A model generated the notes under the pieces. That model saw only the letters and a program-made list of their open reading frames with translations, was not told the DNA's origin and did not search any database. 64,000 bases of DNA from Corvus cornix cornix (taxonomy: Eukaryota; Chordata; Aves; Passeriformes; Corvidae): NCBI RefSeq assembly GCF_000738735.6, contig NC_046339.1, positions 21,193,714 to 21,257,713 on the forward strand, given 5' to 3'. Of the stretch, positions 34,801 through 48,400 are shown piece after piece. Numbering within the stretch: the stretch's first letter is position 1; each line of letters starts with the position of its first letter. Both the position numbers and the translations under genes were made by a program.

Positions 34801-37800
34801 GGCAAGTACCAGCTGTAGCTTTAGCCCAGTGTGGAGGAGGTGGCAGTTTCTGTATACTGGATGTATAAATACTTGTGATCACTTCCCTAAACATTACAGC
34901 AAGCTATGAGTAACTGGTGTCTGACTCATTGCTGCTGTAGCTTTTGACGCCGTGCCCAGGTCTCCCAATCACACAGCACAGCAGAGCTTGGCTGCTACAG
35001 GAACCGCTGCAGCTCAGGAACAGTGTCCTTGGGGCATGGAGCCACGGCTGCCCTGTGCACCTTTGGCATGGCTGCAGGGGGGTTTGGGATTTTACTGGAG
35101 CTCCTAGGTCTTAGACCAGGAATAATAAGAAGCCAGATCTCTCTGAGCAGTGCTCCCTCTGCTCCCAGTCTAGGAGGGCTGTGAGCTGGGGTGGCTGGGA
35201 GGAAGGAGAGGAGTCCCCCCCAGGCCACCAGGAACAGCCTGGTGCTGTGGCTTAGGAAACCTGCAGCACTTCTTGTGATAAGTAAGTGCAGTGGATAAGC
35301 ATTGGGTCATCCTTCAAATGTACCATATACAGCAGTGTGCAGATGGAGCTTCACCAGGCTGATGTTATTTTGTTCCTCATGCTAATCCCATTTATCTTCT
35401 TCTGTTGTGCCTTGCAATCCTACACAGCCTTTAGAATCCCAGCTTTCGGGAATGTTACACAAGGTTTGCCTGTTATTTTTTGCCTTAAGATGCTCAGGTT
35501 TGGAGATTTTCCAGAGGTGTTCTGGCAATTTTGGATGTGAATGTTCTGTACCAACAAAAGAGAAAAGGACAGTGAATCTGCCTTTCTCTTTCAGCTCCTG
35601 AAGAAAGTGGCAGCAGTCCAGTACCTCAGCAATGATACTCAGAGGAGGATGTTATTTTTACCTTTTTGTATTTGCAGAATTGCCTTGGCTTTTGGAGGAG
35701 GTAGCTAAGTCATTGTAAGTAAGGGCCTCAGATCCAAACTGTACTTCTTGTACTATGTCCTTTGTCCTGGACCATTTTTGGGTTATTGCTTATGAGGTTT
35801 CTTTGTCTTCAGGCCTCTTTTTAGTGCCTTTGGTTGCTAATGAAACTACATTAACACCAGCTACAGTGGGTTTTAACCTTAGGCTTGAACACATCCTAAA
35901 TCACAGCAAAATATCAAAAAAACTTGGTAAAAACCCTGTATCTCAACAGGACTGTGCAACAAAGCTGTGGGAGATCACTTATTTTGCATTTTTATAGTGC
36001 AGTAAATCATTTGAAGTTGCTCTGAAATGAAGAGAAAACCAGAGGAGGTGTTTGTGCTGTAAAGATACTTCTCTTGCAGCTATTTGGTGCAGCTGCTCAC
36101 TGTTGCTCTTGAAGGTGGCCTGTGACCTTGGAGAAGTAGCCCCACAGACGCATCCCCCTGCTTTCAACCACAGAACCTTGGGTGGGATTTTGCACCCAAG
36201 TGCCAAAGACACGTAAGCAAACACTGGTCTTAGAGCATTAGTTATTAAATTAGCTCTTCTACTCCGTATGTGAACACTCAGGACTGGAGAAGCTGAAAAG
36301 TGCGTGTTTTTCTGCACAGGTGCTCCTGGCCCTGGCTGGTACATGGCTGTTAAAGGCTGGCCTGAATCTGCAGACTTCTAAGGCATTAATCCTGTAGCCT
36401 CATAATGCTCTTGGATCTTTCTGCATACCTTCCTTGTTTTTAAGAGTGGGGATTTTGAAAGAGGTCTTACATTGTGTGTTAGGCTTTGCTAGTGCCTCCT
36501 TCACCTGAAAAACAGCACCAAGTTAAATTCAGGGTGACTCTACTGAGTTGCATAAAACCTTCCTTTTAAAATGCACTTCTTCTACGAGGCACTGAACTTT
36601 AAAACACTGTACACAGGCATAGATACAAAGTATGAGGAGTTATAAGTCTAGACATGATCACTGTATATAACTGTGTAGAAATAAGGGCAGCTCCAAATGT
36701 GTTCTTCCATGGTATGTACGGTTTGTGACTGTTAAGGATTGTTTCTGCTTCAGTTACAGTGAAATCTCTCTAGGGAAGAGACAGTGTCTTCTGCTTTTCC
36801 AGTGCAGGAAGCATGCCATTGTGGTCTATAAATAATAACAGTTTGTGTAGTGTTCACCTTTCACCTTCCCATTCCCTTGCAAATAAATAACTGTACTGCT
36901 GTCTTTGCAGTATTCTTTATATTAAGCATAGGGAAAAATAGCATTATTTAGAGCAAGGTAAATTGCAGCATAAGGGCATAATATATTTAGTGTGGAAGAC
37001 CACTACAGTTGTTCCTGTTTCTGGTTTCTAGTGAAGGCAGACTAGATTTACAGCTAGTGATTGATGGTTAATAGAAAACTGTTGCAGAAATCCTGTGGTT
37101 AAAGTGTACGATTTGCATAGATCTCTCTGGACACTTTCCAGGTTTTTACTTTAGAAGGCAGTATTACTTCTCTATAATTTATTTTTCCTGGCATCCCTCA
37201 TTAGAACATAACAAGGTGCTTTGCAGGAAATATCACTCATCAAGTTCATGACCAATATGAAATTGTGCAGCAAACACACGACTTTGGCTCCAGAGGCTGG
37301 TGGTGACTGCAGCAGGATGCTGGTCTGGGTACACAGTGCTGCCCTGCATGGACATCCCACTTTGCCTGCTCTCATGGGCCCCCTTGTTATCATCATCTTC
37401 ATGGCCACCTACAGCAAAGTCACTCCCCTGAGGAGGGGAGGCCCTGGCTCTGCACGGGGCTTCTCCCTGCCCTTCAGTGAGCTTTATGGGCTGCTGCTTA
37501 TAGGGAAATTCCAAGCCTGTAAGGCCTTCGTGTCAAATATCTGGGATGAATATGAAAGCAAATGGCTGAGTGATGAGCTTGTGTGTTTCCAGGCTTCTCC
37601 AGGCGGCTTGGGAATTGAAGAGGGCTGGTAAGTGATATGTCTGCCCCTTCCACATAAACATGTTGAGCTTTCAAGATTTTTAGAGTTTGACCAAATGATG
37701 ATATGCCCTGTATGGGCAATACTTGAAATACTGAGAAAGTATTAGCTCATTTCCTTTTGCAAGAATGCTGGACATGGGTGGCCAAAATATCCTTTTGCAC

Positions 37801-40704
37801 GTGGAGTTTCTGCCTTACCAGAGAAGGTAAAACTGCAGGCAGTCAGAGTGGGTCTTTGGAAAGCTGACCTGGAGCTCATGGGACTTAATGCAGTTCTTGC
37901 AAAATGGCATACACTGCACAGAGGGGTATTCCAAGGGCAGCTTCAGGTATTTTACACAGGCCAGCCTGTGTTTGTTCTTGCTCTCAAGGTTCTGATCTGT
38001 CTCCATCACTTCTGTAAGGAGATTAGCCTCCTAAGAGAGCCAGGGTAAATATTTATGCAAATAGTGGTACTATATCTTCATCCTGTATTTAATGTGCAGT
38101 GCTTTCACTTGGACTTACTTTCTTACCTGTGAGAATGACGAGTAACATGGAAATCTATTCTCATTAGGTTCTCCTGTATGTTGTGTAATGTGGCTTGCAC
38201 AGTAATTTAAATGCAAGTATAAATTTGGGCTCCAAGACATACTGGCTTTTGAAATCCTGAAATTGCTGCATTTCTACCCACACAGAGCAATCTAAACCCC
38301 CTTGATTTGGAGAAGACTCCTTGAGGTGTTTATCCAGGGGCTCTGTGAAGCAGCATATAAAAAGTTTTCTTGTTCATTACCTCCCGTCTGACCTCTGAAG
38401 ACCCTTAGTCCATCTTCCAGAAAGTAACTTATTCACTGTGATAAAGAAGTGCAGCTTCAACATCCAGTCCCAAATTGCTGAGGCTGCACAGGAGACTGCT
38501 TTAGTGGAATACTCTGGGGTGGCCTGAGCCACTGAACAGACTCAGAGTTAAACAGACTGTATTGTTTTAAAATATCTGTCCAAATGAACTCTTTCTTTTC
38601 ACCCAAGAGCAATCTCTCCTCACTGGCTATATGTTATATCGACTAGCATTCATGGCAGCTACACAAGGCAGGAGAGAGGTATTTTACTTCCAATTCTTGG
38701 AACAAATGTTGGGAATTAGTGCTTGCAGCTCATAAATAAAATAGTTTTATTTTATATGCAACTTTATTCATTGGATCAAATGTCTGAGAAACACGTGAAA
38801 AAGGTAACTGGTGGCACATACCCAGCTTTCTGGGGGAAGTTACCATTAAGATGAATGACCACATAATAATCACAGAGGAAAGAAACCAAGAGAGCTAAGA
38901 AGTGACAGGAGAGAGGGTTTTTGAAGAAAGTTTGGAAGCAGTTGGAGGATTGACGTGGCTGACAGATAAGAGGGCTGTTCCAGACAGCAGAGGTAGGCGA
39001 TGGGGGATGCAGTGTTACGAGTAATGTTAAAATAATCTGAAAGGACAGCATAGGGAGTGGTGAGAGTTGAACTGGGAGAGGAAGAAATGTGCTTTGCATT
39101 GAAAACAGTGACCCAACTTCCACTGAGCAAAGGGGAGCTTCCTGCATGTGTCCAGAAGGTGATTTGTCAGCTACCACTGATGGTAGATCAGCAAGGGAGA
39201 AAACACTGCAAAATACAGAATTCTGCTCTGATACTTAATGCTTTTCTGCATTGCTAGAGCTGCGTGGTGTGGATGGAGGAGAGCTGGTGGCCTTTCAAAG
39301 AGCACCTCTGCTCTGGTCATTAGTTGGCTGTACACAGCTGTGATTACCAGAGATCAAATTCAGATCTGTCAGGGAGGATAAAACAAACCACTTCCCTCTC
39401 TCTTCCATCCATGATTTGGATAGCAGCGAATAAAAAACCCCGGGTGTCAGGCACAAACCAAGCAAGTTGTGATGGTTTCTTTTTTTCCTTTCCCTTATGC
39501 ATGGCTAACTCCCAATTTCAAGTATCAAAATGCAGTTTCTAGTGCATAGGATGGTATTTTCTTGCTGCTATAAAACTTGTAGTGAACTATTAAAGTGTAG
39601 CAGCTGCAGCATTTCATCCCTGAGCAGCCCACACCTCAGTGTTGGGTGAAGTGACCTGGAAAGAGAATGTGTACTTCATCTTGTTAAATTCATAAAACAC
39701 TGAGATGTTTTTTGAGAGCTGAAGTGCAACATAAGTGCAGGATCTGATTATTTTGGGAAAGATGCTGTGGCAAGTGATCCTGATGTATAGTAGCTCACCT
39801 GAGGGCAAAGTGGACTTCTTAAGGGAGAGGAGTCTGTGCAGGAGACCTTGGCGTTAGCGCTGTGGGCAAAGGTCCTGCTGTAAAACACCTGAGAACCTGA
39901 GCTGATGATTGTGCTCAATGAAGTGCTAACTCTTAGCTGATGCAGGTGCACAGCTGCTCCCAGAAAACAAGCTTGCTCCCTGCAGAAGAACAACAGTACT
40001 TCATTTAGTCTTTTGCCCTTCTGAAACTCTCTGCTCCATCCAATGCCTAGATGAAACGGGGTGACCGATAGGTAAATGTGCAGTGTGTTTATTATTTTTG
40101 TGTATCTCTTCCTCTTCTTTCTTCTTGGTTATTTGCAACTGGATGGAACATGTGAGTCAAATCCTGCCTTAGCAGACTGGAGCACCCTGTGTTCTGCTGG
40201 GTTTGCCAGGCTGGCTTTAGCTGTGTTCGTGCTTGTGTGATAATACAGTGGGGTGGCAGTTTTTGTGTTTGCCTGAAATCAGGTTTTAGAGATTCTTTTT
40301 CTCCTCATTTACACCGTTTTATTCACTTCAGCACTGGGGTTTTTTTTAATTAGGCCTTCCTTTATACAGAAAATACTTTGGTTTTAAAGCTGTTGTCTAA
40401 CTGGCAGGAACAGAATGGCACTTCCAGCTGGGAGAGGAGAAGATACACATTTTTTTGGCTCAGTGAGTTGCACCTAGGAGCTTTTCAGAAAATTGCACTA
40501 ATTTCCTACTAACACCCAATACAGTGCACTTCATGCTGACACATAGCTTGAAATGGAGGTGAATAGTACCGGATGTTAGCTTGTATTATTATTAATTGTT
40601 TGTATGACAACAGCACTTAGTGGTCTGGTTCAAAGTGGGTGGCACTGCATGAGGCTGTGCCACAGCAAAGGAGGGAGTCGGGACCTCACCTGCTGAGCAG
40701 AGGA

Positions 40705-40800
40705 GGGGGATGAGGATGACAAGGGGCACAAAAATCTCAAGATGTGACTTGCCCCAAGTCATCAGCAGGACTGGGAATAGAAATCAGTTCTCATGAAACT
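40705..40800 (-). mobile_element. MIR/CORE-type SINE fragment
   Basis: 'gatgtgacttgccccaagtc' followed by 'cagcaggactgggaatagaa' matches the reverse complement of the CORE-SINE body ('agtgacttgcccaaggtcac ... gcagagctgggaatagaa'). Confidence 0.6.
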
Positions 40801-42346
40801 CGACAGAAACAACAGGTAGGTGATAGCAGTTTTGTCACTTAATCCCACTGTAGTGCGCTGGTTTATAGGTTTATAAAGTGACTGATCAGTTTGATCCTCT
40901 TTAAAGGTTCAATATCTTTAATCTCACTGTCTGTGAGTTTATGGGGAAATCTGGAAATGGAACAGGAAAGTGACAGTTGCTTGAATTTGTCCTAATCCCA
41001 CAGGTTACAGTAAATCAGCGGTGGAAGCATATTGCCCATCACGGTGCCATGCATGACCGATCAGCTCTGTCCTTCAAATGCTATTAACTTCAGGCTGGTT
41101 AATCTATATTCCTGTATGTTGAACACAAAGCAGTGCTGGCTGAGGGATTAGGGGAGAATTAAGTATTTGTTCTCTAATCCTGAATGTTTATAAATCAGTA
41201 TTAATTACTTAAGGTGCTTTTAGAGAGTTTACATCCCAGTTCTTCTAATAATTTCATGATCCATCTGGCTAATAAAAATACTTAATTGCAAGAAAAGAAA
41301 TAAAATCTGTGGCTGTGAACCGTAAGCATGCAGATCCCGCACTTAATGGGGACTAATTGCAGCTATTATGGATTCTGATAAGTTAAAATTAATAGTGGGG
41401 GTAGCCACATCCCATATCACTGTCTGTAAACTACTGCAGAGATTGGGCCCAGTCCTGGGAGACAGAAAAAAGCTGAACCCAGGCCAGTGGAGCCCTTCCT
41501 GTTTCTAAGAGTAAATGTATGCCTTTGGTGCTTTTAAGGGTGTATGGGGATTTTGGGGGTGGCATTTTGGGGCTGGGGTGTGTGCGAGACTGAAAAGATT
41601 GATGCCTTGAGACACTTGGAGGTGCATGTGTGTGGGAGAGGAGGCAGGTCAGGCCTGAGTTTGGTTTTTTTGGGGTAGGGGAGTTGAGTGATGAGCACGG
41701 GAATACCGATGGGAGCTGAGCATCCTGCAGGGTTTGTGCCGGGCTGGCGGTGGCATCCCAGGCACTGTGCTGTAGTGCAGCAGTGCTGAGGAATGGGTGT
41801 GTGGGGAAACAAAGACAGACATTGTCTTCAAAGGATCATCTTTCCACTGATAAGGACAATGGTCTCAAAGCAAAGAAAAGGGGGTTTGACTGGAGCAGGA
41901 AATCTTGCACTAGGCATTAGCAGGGCTATTGATTGCCCTAGATTCAGCATTTAATCCTTCCTTTAATCACAAATCAATTCCACTGTGTCTTTGAGGTTTT
42001 TAAACTTTTCATCCAAATGCTTCAGACTTCAGAAGAGCAGTGTATCCTGTGCAGGGCTTTGGGGACCCCCAGCCCACCAACACCCTGACAATTGCTGCCA
42101 CTTTGGGGCAACCAGAAAAGAGATATTTGGGGCAAGTGAATCTCTCAGGCCCTGCTATGTTTATATCTTTATCTTGGAAGGAAGGAGACCTTTCTAATAC
42201 TTTGTTTCCTAAAGTCCTTAATCAACTTGGAATTTTGCTAGAAAGAGAGTTTGTTTTTCCTTCCTTTGATCTGTGTGCAGCTCACAGAATAGTTTGTCTG
42301 ACAGGGGTTACACTCCTGTCTGCCTGACACTCAATTTTCTGTATTG

Positions 42347-42465
42347 GAATCATGGACTCATTTAGGTTGGAAAAGACCTCTAAAATCATTGAGTCCAACT
42401 GCTAAACCCAGCACTGCCAAGCCCCCCACTAAACCATGTCCCGAAGCAGCACATCCCTTCCATTT
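42347..42465 (-). mobile_element. CR1 LINE 3'-end fragment
   Basis: 'aatcatggactcatttaggt', 'tggaaaagacctctaaaatc' and 'attgagtccaactgctaaac' followed by 'ccagcactgccaag' and 'actaaaccatgtcc' are the reverse complement of the CR1 tail. This is the typical avian form. Confidence 0.88.
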
Positions 42466-45400
42466 AGCCCCAAAACTCAGCTTTTGGGCCTGCTGAGAAA
42501 CAAAAGGACTGGAAAATACCATGGATATATGTGAATGAACATGGCATACCACCATGATTCAATCAGCCCCATGTTTGATGCTGCCGCAGCCTTTCTTGGC
42601 ATTAAGACACATCCGTTGTAATTTACAGGGAAGTGGTATGGTTGAGCCTGGGTCCCTGTGAGCATCCTGCTGGTTGCACATCTGCCGCCAGCAGAACACC
42701 TACAGGTTTTTAGGGTGCAATGCCTCAGCCTGCTGACAGCTGGCTTTTAGGATCCTGCTTCCAGTGGGTTGCTTAGCTAGTAGTCATTGCTCGCTCACAC
42801 CAATTGAAAGGGAAGGGACTTGGTTGTGCATATATGTCACAGAAGTGCTTTTTAACAGCTAAACAATAATCTCCACATGAAAGAGAAGACAAAAGGGTCT
42901 GAGAGAGGAAAGAATTTCAAAGCTTTGGTGCTTCTTGTTCTTAATTAAATGTGTTTTGTCATAATGGTTTGGGGTATAAATTTGACTGGAAGAGCATTAC
43001 ACAAAGAAAGAATTGAAGCTCAAGGCTTCTGAATTGAATGACTTTTTTTTAAAATTATTTTTCAATTATAGTTACATTTTGCTCTTGAACTGTTGGAGTT
43101 GCTCAGTGGGACAGTTGAATTGGTGGCCAAAGCCCCAGGTCTACAGCAGTGCCTTAAATGTTAACACAACTCTTGGGGGTGTCCCTGCCTTCCATCAGTC
43201 TGTAGCACGAATGCTTTGTGTGATCATTGTACTGTCAGTCTCATTTGAAGCCTCCTTCAGGCCCACTTCTCTTTATTAGTTTCTCATGAGGAGTTTTTAA
43301 CCACTCTTTTGCACCATGGCGAAATGTATCAGCCTACCTGCAGAAAGAGGCAGGGGAGAAAGGGCATGTGGTGACTGTGGGTGTTCAGAAGTGCTGTTTG
43401 GTTGGGTTTTTATTGCCATGGCTGACAACAGCACATTACTCCCAAGCAGGATGGCCACTACTGACTTAGAGTTGCCCCACTGTAGTAAAACTCCAAAAAT
43501 TTCACACTGCTTCATGCCATTGTGTTTATGTTTATGCCACATCTATTTGGTGAATAATTTATCACCTGCTTTTAAAATCTCTCTCTACTCTCTGCCGCCA
43601 GAGGGGCAGGCATCCTGTTTATTGAGCAAACAGGAGTGTTCCTAGTAAAATTATATTGGAGAGAACACGTCGGTGGAAGGAGAATTATAGGTGGGTTTGG
43701 GGGACTTTTCCAGGTGGTTTTTTTAGCTCGTGGAGTTTAGACTGCTGTCCCTCAGTTATAAAGCAAGATCTTAGCTGATGGTCTACGTTCCCTGAGAATC
43801 AAGGGCCTTACTGGGACTGTAATGTTACTGTTGGTTTACTTCTTTTCTGGCTTAGTTTTAGAGAAGATAATCATCTCTGTCTTGTATCAGGCTATGAAAT
43901 AGCCTTTATATGTCAGTCTTGACATCACTGAACATGTCCCAGCATTTTCTCATTTTGCACTTTTCTGAGAATTGTGCCTGGACTTGCCATATCACAGTGG
44001 CTGGCACAGGGGACACCTCACTATAGTACATCCAAATTGGGAATGAGTGGTTTTGGACATGGGGAGGTTGTATTGTTCTTGGCATGGGACTTTTTTTGTG
44101 TTTTGTTGGGGTTTTTATATCCAGCAAATTTTTTTTTTTAACATACTAATGTTCCCATTAGCTATTGCTGACTCAAACCCTGAGCCCCTGAGGTGATTCT
44201 TTCAGTACCTAACCCTGAGTCAAGTTCAACAGGATTTGGTCATGGCTGTAGTGAGTTTGATACTGTCTAATCCCAAATGCTCCTGCCAGCACAGTCACCT
44301 CACCAGGGTAACTTTAAGAAATACCAAATTGATCCTAAATATTCTCATGTAGGTCAAGGTTTTACATTCCATGATGGTTTGTCCTTTTCCTCCTGAGCTC
44401 CCTCCAGTATTGTTTTGATATTGGACAGGTTGCTGGAGGAGAAAGTGGGCTTGGAGGATAGGCTATTCCTGACACAAAAATAAACCACAAGATTGGAAAA
44501 AAGAAACCATCTTTAGCAATTAACCAAAGAAAGAATGTGAAGGGTGATGAATGATGGAAGGTATGAAAGGCTGGTTTTCAGCCACTGAATTACTCTACTA
44601 GTATGTGGTACTGTGAGAGAAGCAATGTGATACATGAAAATAAAAACATTGACTATCTGAGCTGGAGACTTCCCTTGTGAAGCAGAAAGCTAAGGGCGCC
44701 AACTCCTGTTAAATTTTAATGAGATTTTAGATACAACTCCTTGTGTGTCACTGCTTGAAAAACAACACTTGAGACTGATAACAGCAGAGGGCCTGTGAGT
44801 TAACACCTGCAGCCCAGCATGTGGCCTTCAGAGCTGAAATATTGGCCACTCTGGAAGGCACTTTGGTCGGGAGTGGTGGGAACCAATTCCTTTGGCTGAG
44901 CCGTCAAAGCTGCTCTGCAGTTACTTTTGCTGCCTCTGAGCCTTGTGAGCTTACAGGGTATGTGGGGCCTTCACCGTGAGAAGGGGAAGACTGGCAGAGC
45001 TGCTGTCCTTCCCCAGCCACCGCTGTTTGCCGGTCCTCTGTTCCCCAGATGCCCCAGAGCAAAGTGGGAAGGAGGTGTGGAATCCTAACTGTATGTGAAC
45101 AGAAGAGTGAAACTTTGGGGTTTGTTTTACTGCTGTAATCATAGCTTGGCCAACAGGTGATATTTCCGGCTTTGTTCTTTTTATGGGCAGTGGAGAGCTG
45201 TGATCCTGCATACCTCCTTTTTGGGCATGTTTTCTTAACGGGATACTATTTTTGTACCAGGCCCATCCCTTTTTCTGGTGGTTGCAGGAAGTGAAGTGTT
45301 CCTTCAATCTTCAGGTATAACAAGTAGCATAAGAACAACAACATCATTCAAGTGGATGGGATTTGTGAAAACACCTCTATTTTTAACAAGTTTTGCAAGC

Positions 45401-48400
45401 AAGCTTTCATGAGGACTGAGAGGAAGGAGAAGGGGGATAAGAAAGCTAAACTATCTCAAAACATTACTTTAAAAGTTTTAAAGTACCAATACTTATTAAT
45501 TCCTTTGGCATGTATTAGAATAATATTAATCCTGATGAAGTGAATTGGTAGTAGTGCAGATGTCATAAGCACTTCTGCAGGCATTCAGCTGTAATTTAGC
45601 ATCAATTAACTAGACCATTATTTAAAAGTGTTTTTTTCATACATTAGATTTCCCAGTGTGTCCTCAGGCAGTTGCTGGAGCTGCTGTTAGCTTCTCTTAT
45701 CGCTCTCCATTTTTCTTTCTAGCTGTTCCTCCTGCTGTCCTTTGCTTGACAGTGCGTGCTTCATGTAGCCACAGGACTCCTCATGGTGCTTGGCAGTGCA
45801 GTCTCATGTTCTGCTTAACCTAATTTAGCTGCAGTAAGTTGCTGCAAGGGACAGTTCTGCCTTTTTCTGCATCCCCTCCTGATACTCTTTTCCATCTAAC
45901 ACTTCCAGAGGTAGGATTTTGAAACTTAGCAATCTTTGTTTGATTTTGTGACCTTGAACACATTGTCTGAGCCACACAGCTGCTGATCAGTGCAGTGCCG
46001 AGCTCCTGGTTGTGTAGGCAGCGCCCAGGAATGTGGCATTTGTTCCTGTCCCTGCTTGGAGCTGTGTGGAGATGCTGGCTCAGGTGCTGGCAGCTCTGTA
46101 GCCATGCGAGCACCCTGCCGTAAGGGACTGTGTAGCCTTGTCACAATGCTGTGACAAAACAGCTGCTTGTTCAGGAGCTGCCAGGGGAATGCCTGTGCCT
46201 CCAACTGCACAAAAGACAGGGTGATTGCTCATTTTATCTCCCCGTTCCTGGGGAATGCCCTGAAAACAGCTTCTGCCTCCAAAGATTGACTCTTACCATG
46301 TAGATGGAAAATGCCCAGTACAGCAAAGCATTTCTATACATTTCTGTAGCACAAATTAGATACTGGAGAGTGGAACAACCTTTCCCCCCATATAATGTGT
46401 AGGAACTAACCTGCAGTCAGTCACTGCTGTGAAGTAGAAATATTCCAGTGTTTTTCATGGAGTTGTTTTCATCTCAAGGAGCAATAGCTGCTGCCTTGCT
46501 CTTTGCCTTGGTAAAGGCGGTCTCTGCTGATGCATAGGGCAGCAGGTCCAGGATGTGCTACAGAGGGCAGAGGGCCCTTCAGGCACCTGCCCTGGCCTTG
46601 GATCCATCTTCATGGGGCTCAGGACGCTTCCCGAGGAGCCTGATGAACAAGCTCCCACTGTGCTGGCAGCGCCCACCCAGCCAGTGAGCTGTCTTCCAAC
46701 TCACATGCAGCATGTCAGGACAGGCAAAATTCCCATTTGTAAAGAGTGCTGTTAACAAATGCATTCTTTAACCTCTGCATCCAGTTTGCTATTCTCATTT
46801 ACTCCCTCTGGAAGACAAATCTGTGTGTCCTCTGCAAATGACCTTTAGGATCTACATTAGTGCCTGCAGAAGGCAGGGAAATGGCTCTGTAGAAGCAGCA
46901 GCCTTTGAGTCTGGCCCTTACCCATGGGGACAGACCCCTCTCTGTCTCACTTGTCTGTAGCAGTGTTTCTATTTACATCATTCTGTCATGATACAGAGAC
47001 ATGTATTTTGGACTGAAGAGTTTTATGGTATCTCTTCCCCCAGCTTTATGGTCTTTGCAGTCTTTGTGCTCTGAGTGTGCCAGCCAAAGGCCATAAGCAG
47101 GGCTAGGTTGGCTGGGGAGGTGATAACTCCTGTTAAAACCAGCTGATAAATTGAGACAATCTGGATCCTTGCCTTTTCCTTGGATAGAAAGCAGGAGCCC
47201 CTCACCTGCTCCTCACCTCCTCACCCTCAGTGTTACGCCATTAAGCAATTTTTCTGCTGACCAACAGAGGCTTGAGTGTGAGCAGATCATGGCAAATTGG
47301 CAGGTTCAGAATTTCTGAAGCAGTTGGCAAATCGCTGTCAAAACCTCCAGTAGAACCACCAAAGTCACTGGATTTATACAGGTGCTGTACTGCAGTGTGT
47401 TTTTGGTTTTGTACAAGATGCTTTTGAGAGACTGGTATGGATTTGAGCAAACAACTGAAAAGCTCTGAAGTCACTTGTAGAGCATGGAAATACCCATTTA
47501 CTAATGGGAGAACATTTATCACCACACATCCACATCATCTTACTCCTTTCAGTAATAAACTTCATGGGAGAGCAATCAAACAAATCTGTAAATGAAAGTT
47601 TATAACTCCAGTAAGTATCTGATTTTTAACTGTAGTAAAGATGATGGGGTTTATGTCACAATTGGATTTTCCCCAGTTCCCTCCTTCATCCCAGATACAC
47701 AGGCACTAATTGTAAGTCTCCCTCCTCCTTCTCCTGTTCCACAAGCACTTTTCTCTTAAACTAGATCAGAGTAAGTAGCATTCTTAATTTGTACTTAGCT
47801 TAATTTATGGCTTCAGTTTTAGTCTTTAAGGAAGACCTGTGACCATGAAGTTTGTCATTTTCCATCAGTCTGATAATGATACCTCTCCCTACGGTGTATT
47901 CCTGCATTTAGTTATGTTTCACTTAGGGCCAGTGTTAAGATTTTTATATTATATACTTTTTCCCTTTTAAGCAATCAGAATTCTTTAAAGTGTTTTTCAA
48001 GTCTTCTTTAACAAAGCAGATGATTGGTATGTCCTGATGATTTTGTTTGCTCTTTCCCCCGTCTGTCCCTGTTCAATGTCAGTTCTGTTGGACACTGTTT
48101 AACCTCAGGGCTGTTCATCAGGCTGAGACTTTGATTTGCCATCTGGCCGCCGCATTTGACCGTGCTTTCTGCACAGTGATGTGGCCTGAGATGCCTGAAA
48201 AATGATGGCCTTTTGTGTTGTTTTGCATGGATATCTAATCAGTCATTAAGTAATTAAACCCTTGTGACCAGTGCAATGGGGTTTTATTTATGCGCTTCCC
48301 CTTGGCTTTCGTACAAGCTTCTGTGATGAGTTTGCTGAAGTATTTTAGGGTTTTTTTTGCAGCTCAGCAGTGTCCCCTGTCAGTGGTGTCATCCCTCCAT

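Larger units (their letters stand above)
29694..42346. other. Intronic sequence, mostly without recognisable elements
   Basis: It contains a TA-rich microsatellite at 31.82 kb, an old SINE piece at 40.7 kb, and AT-rich candidate enhancers near 30.6-30.85 and 41.2-41.4 kb. Frames such as 31481-31975 and 37221-37631 look like chance. Confidence 0.4.

Noticed and set aside
37221..37631. 136-codon plus-strand frame with a hydrophobic middle
   Set aside because: No family is recognised. Other frames are also open and codon use is not distinctive.
38776..39177. 133-codon minus-strand frame
   Set aside because: It is A/G-rich on the plus strand, giving low-complexity Leu/Ser/Pro on the minus strand. 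It resembles no known protein.
43588..43606. Possible CTCF motif (CCGCCAGAGGGGCA)
   Set aside because: The critical GGC step is shifted by one G, so the match is weak.
46553..46572. Possible second CTCF motif (CTACAGAGGGCAG)
   Set aside because: It lacks the conserved 5' CCA and matches only the right half of the motif.
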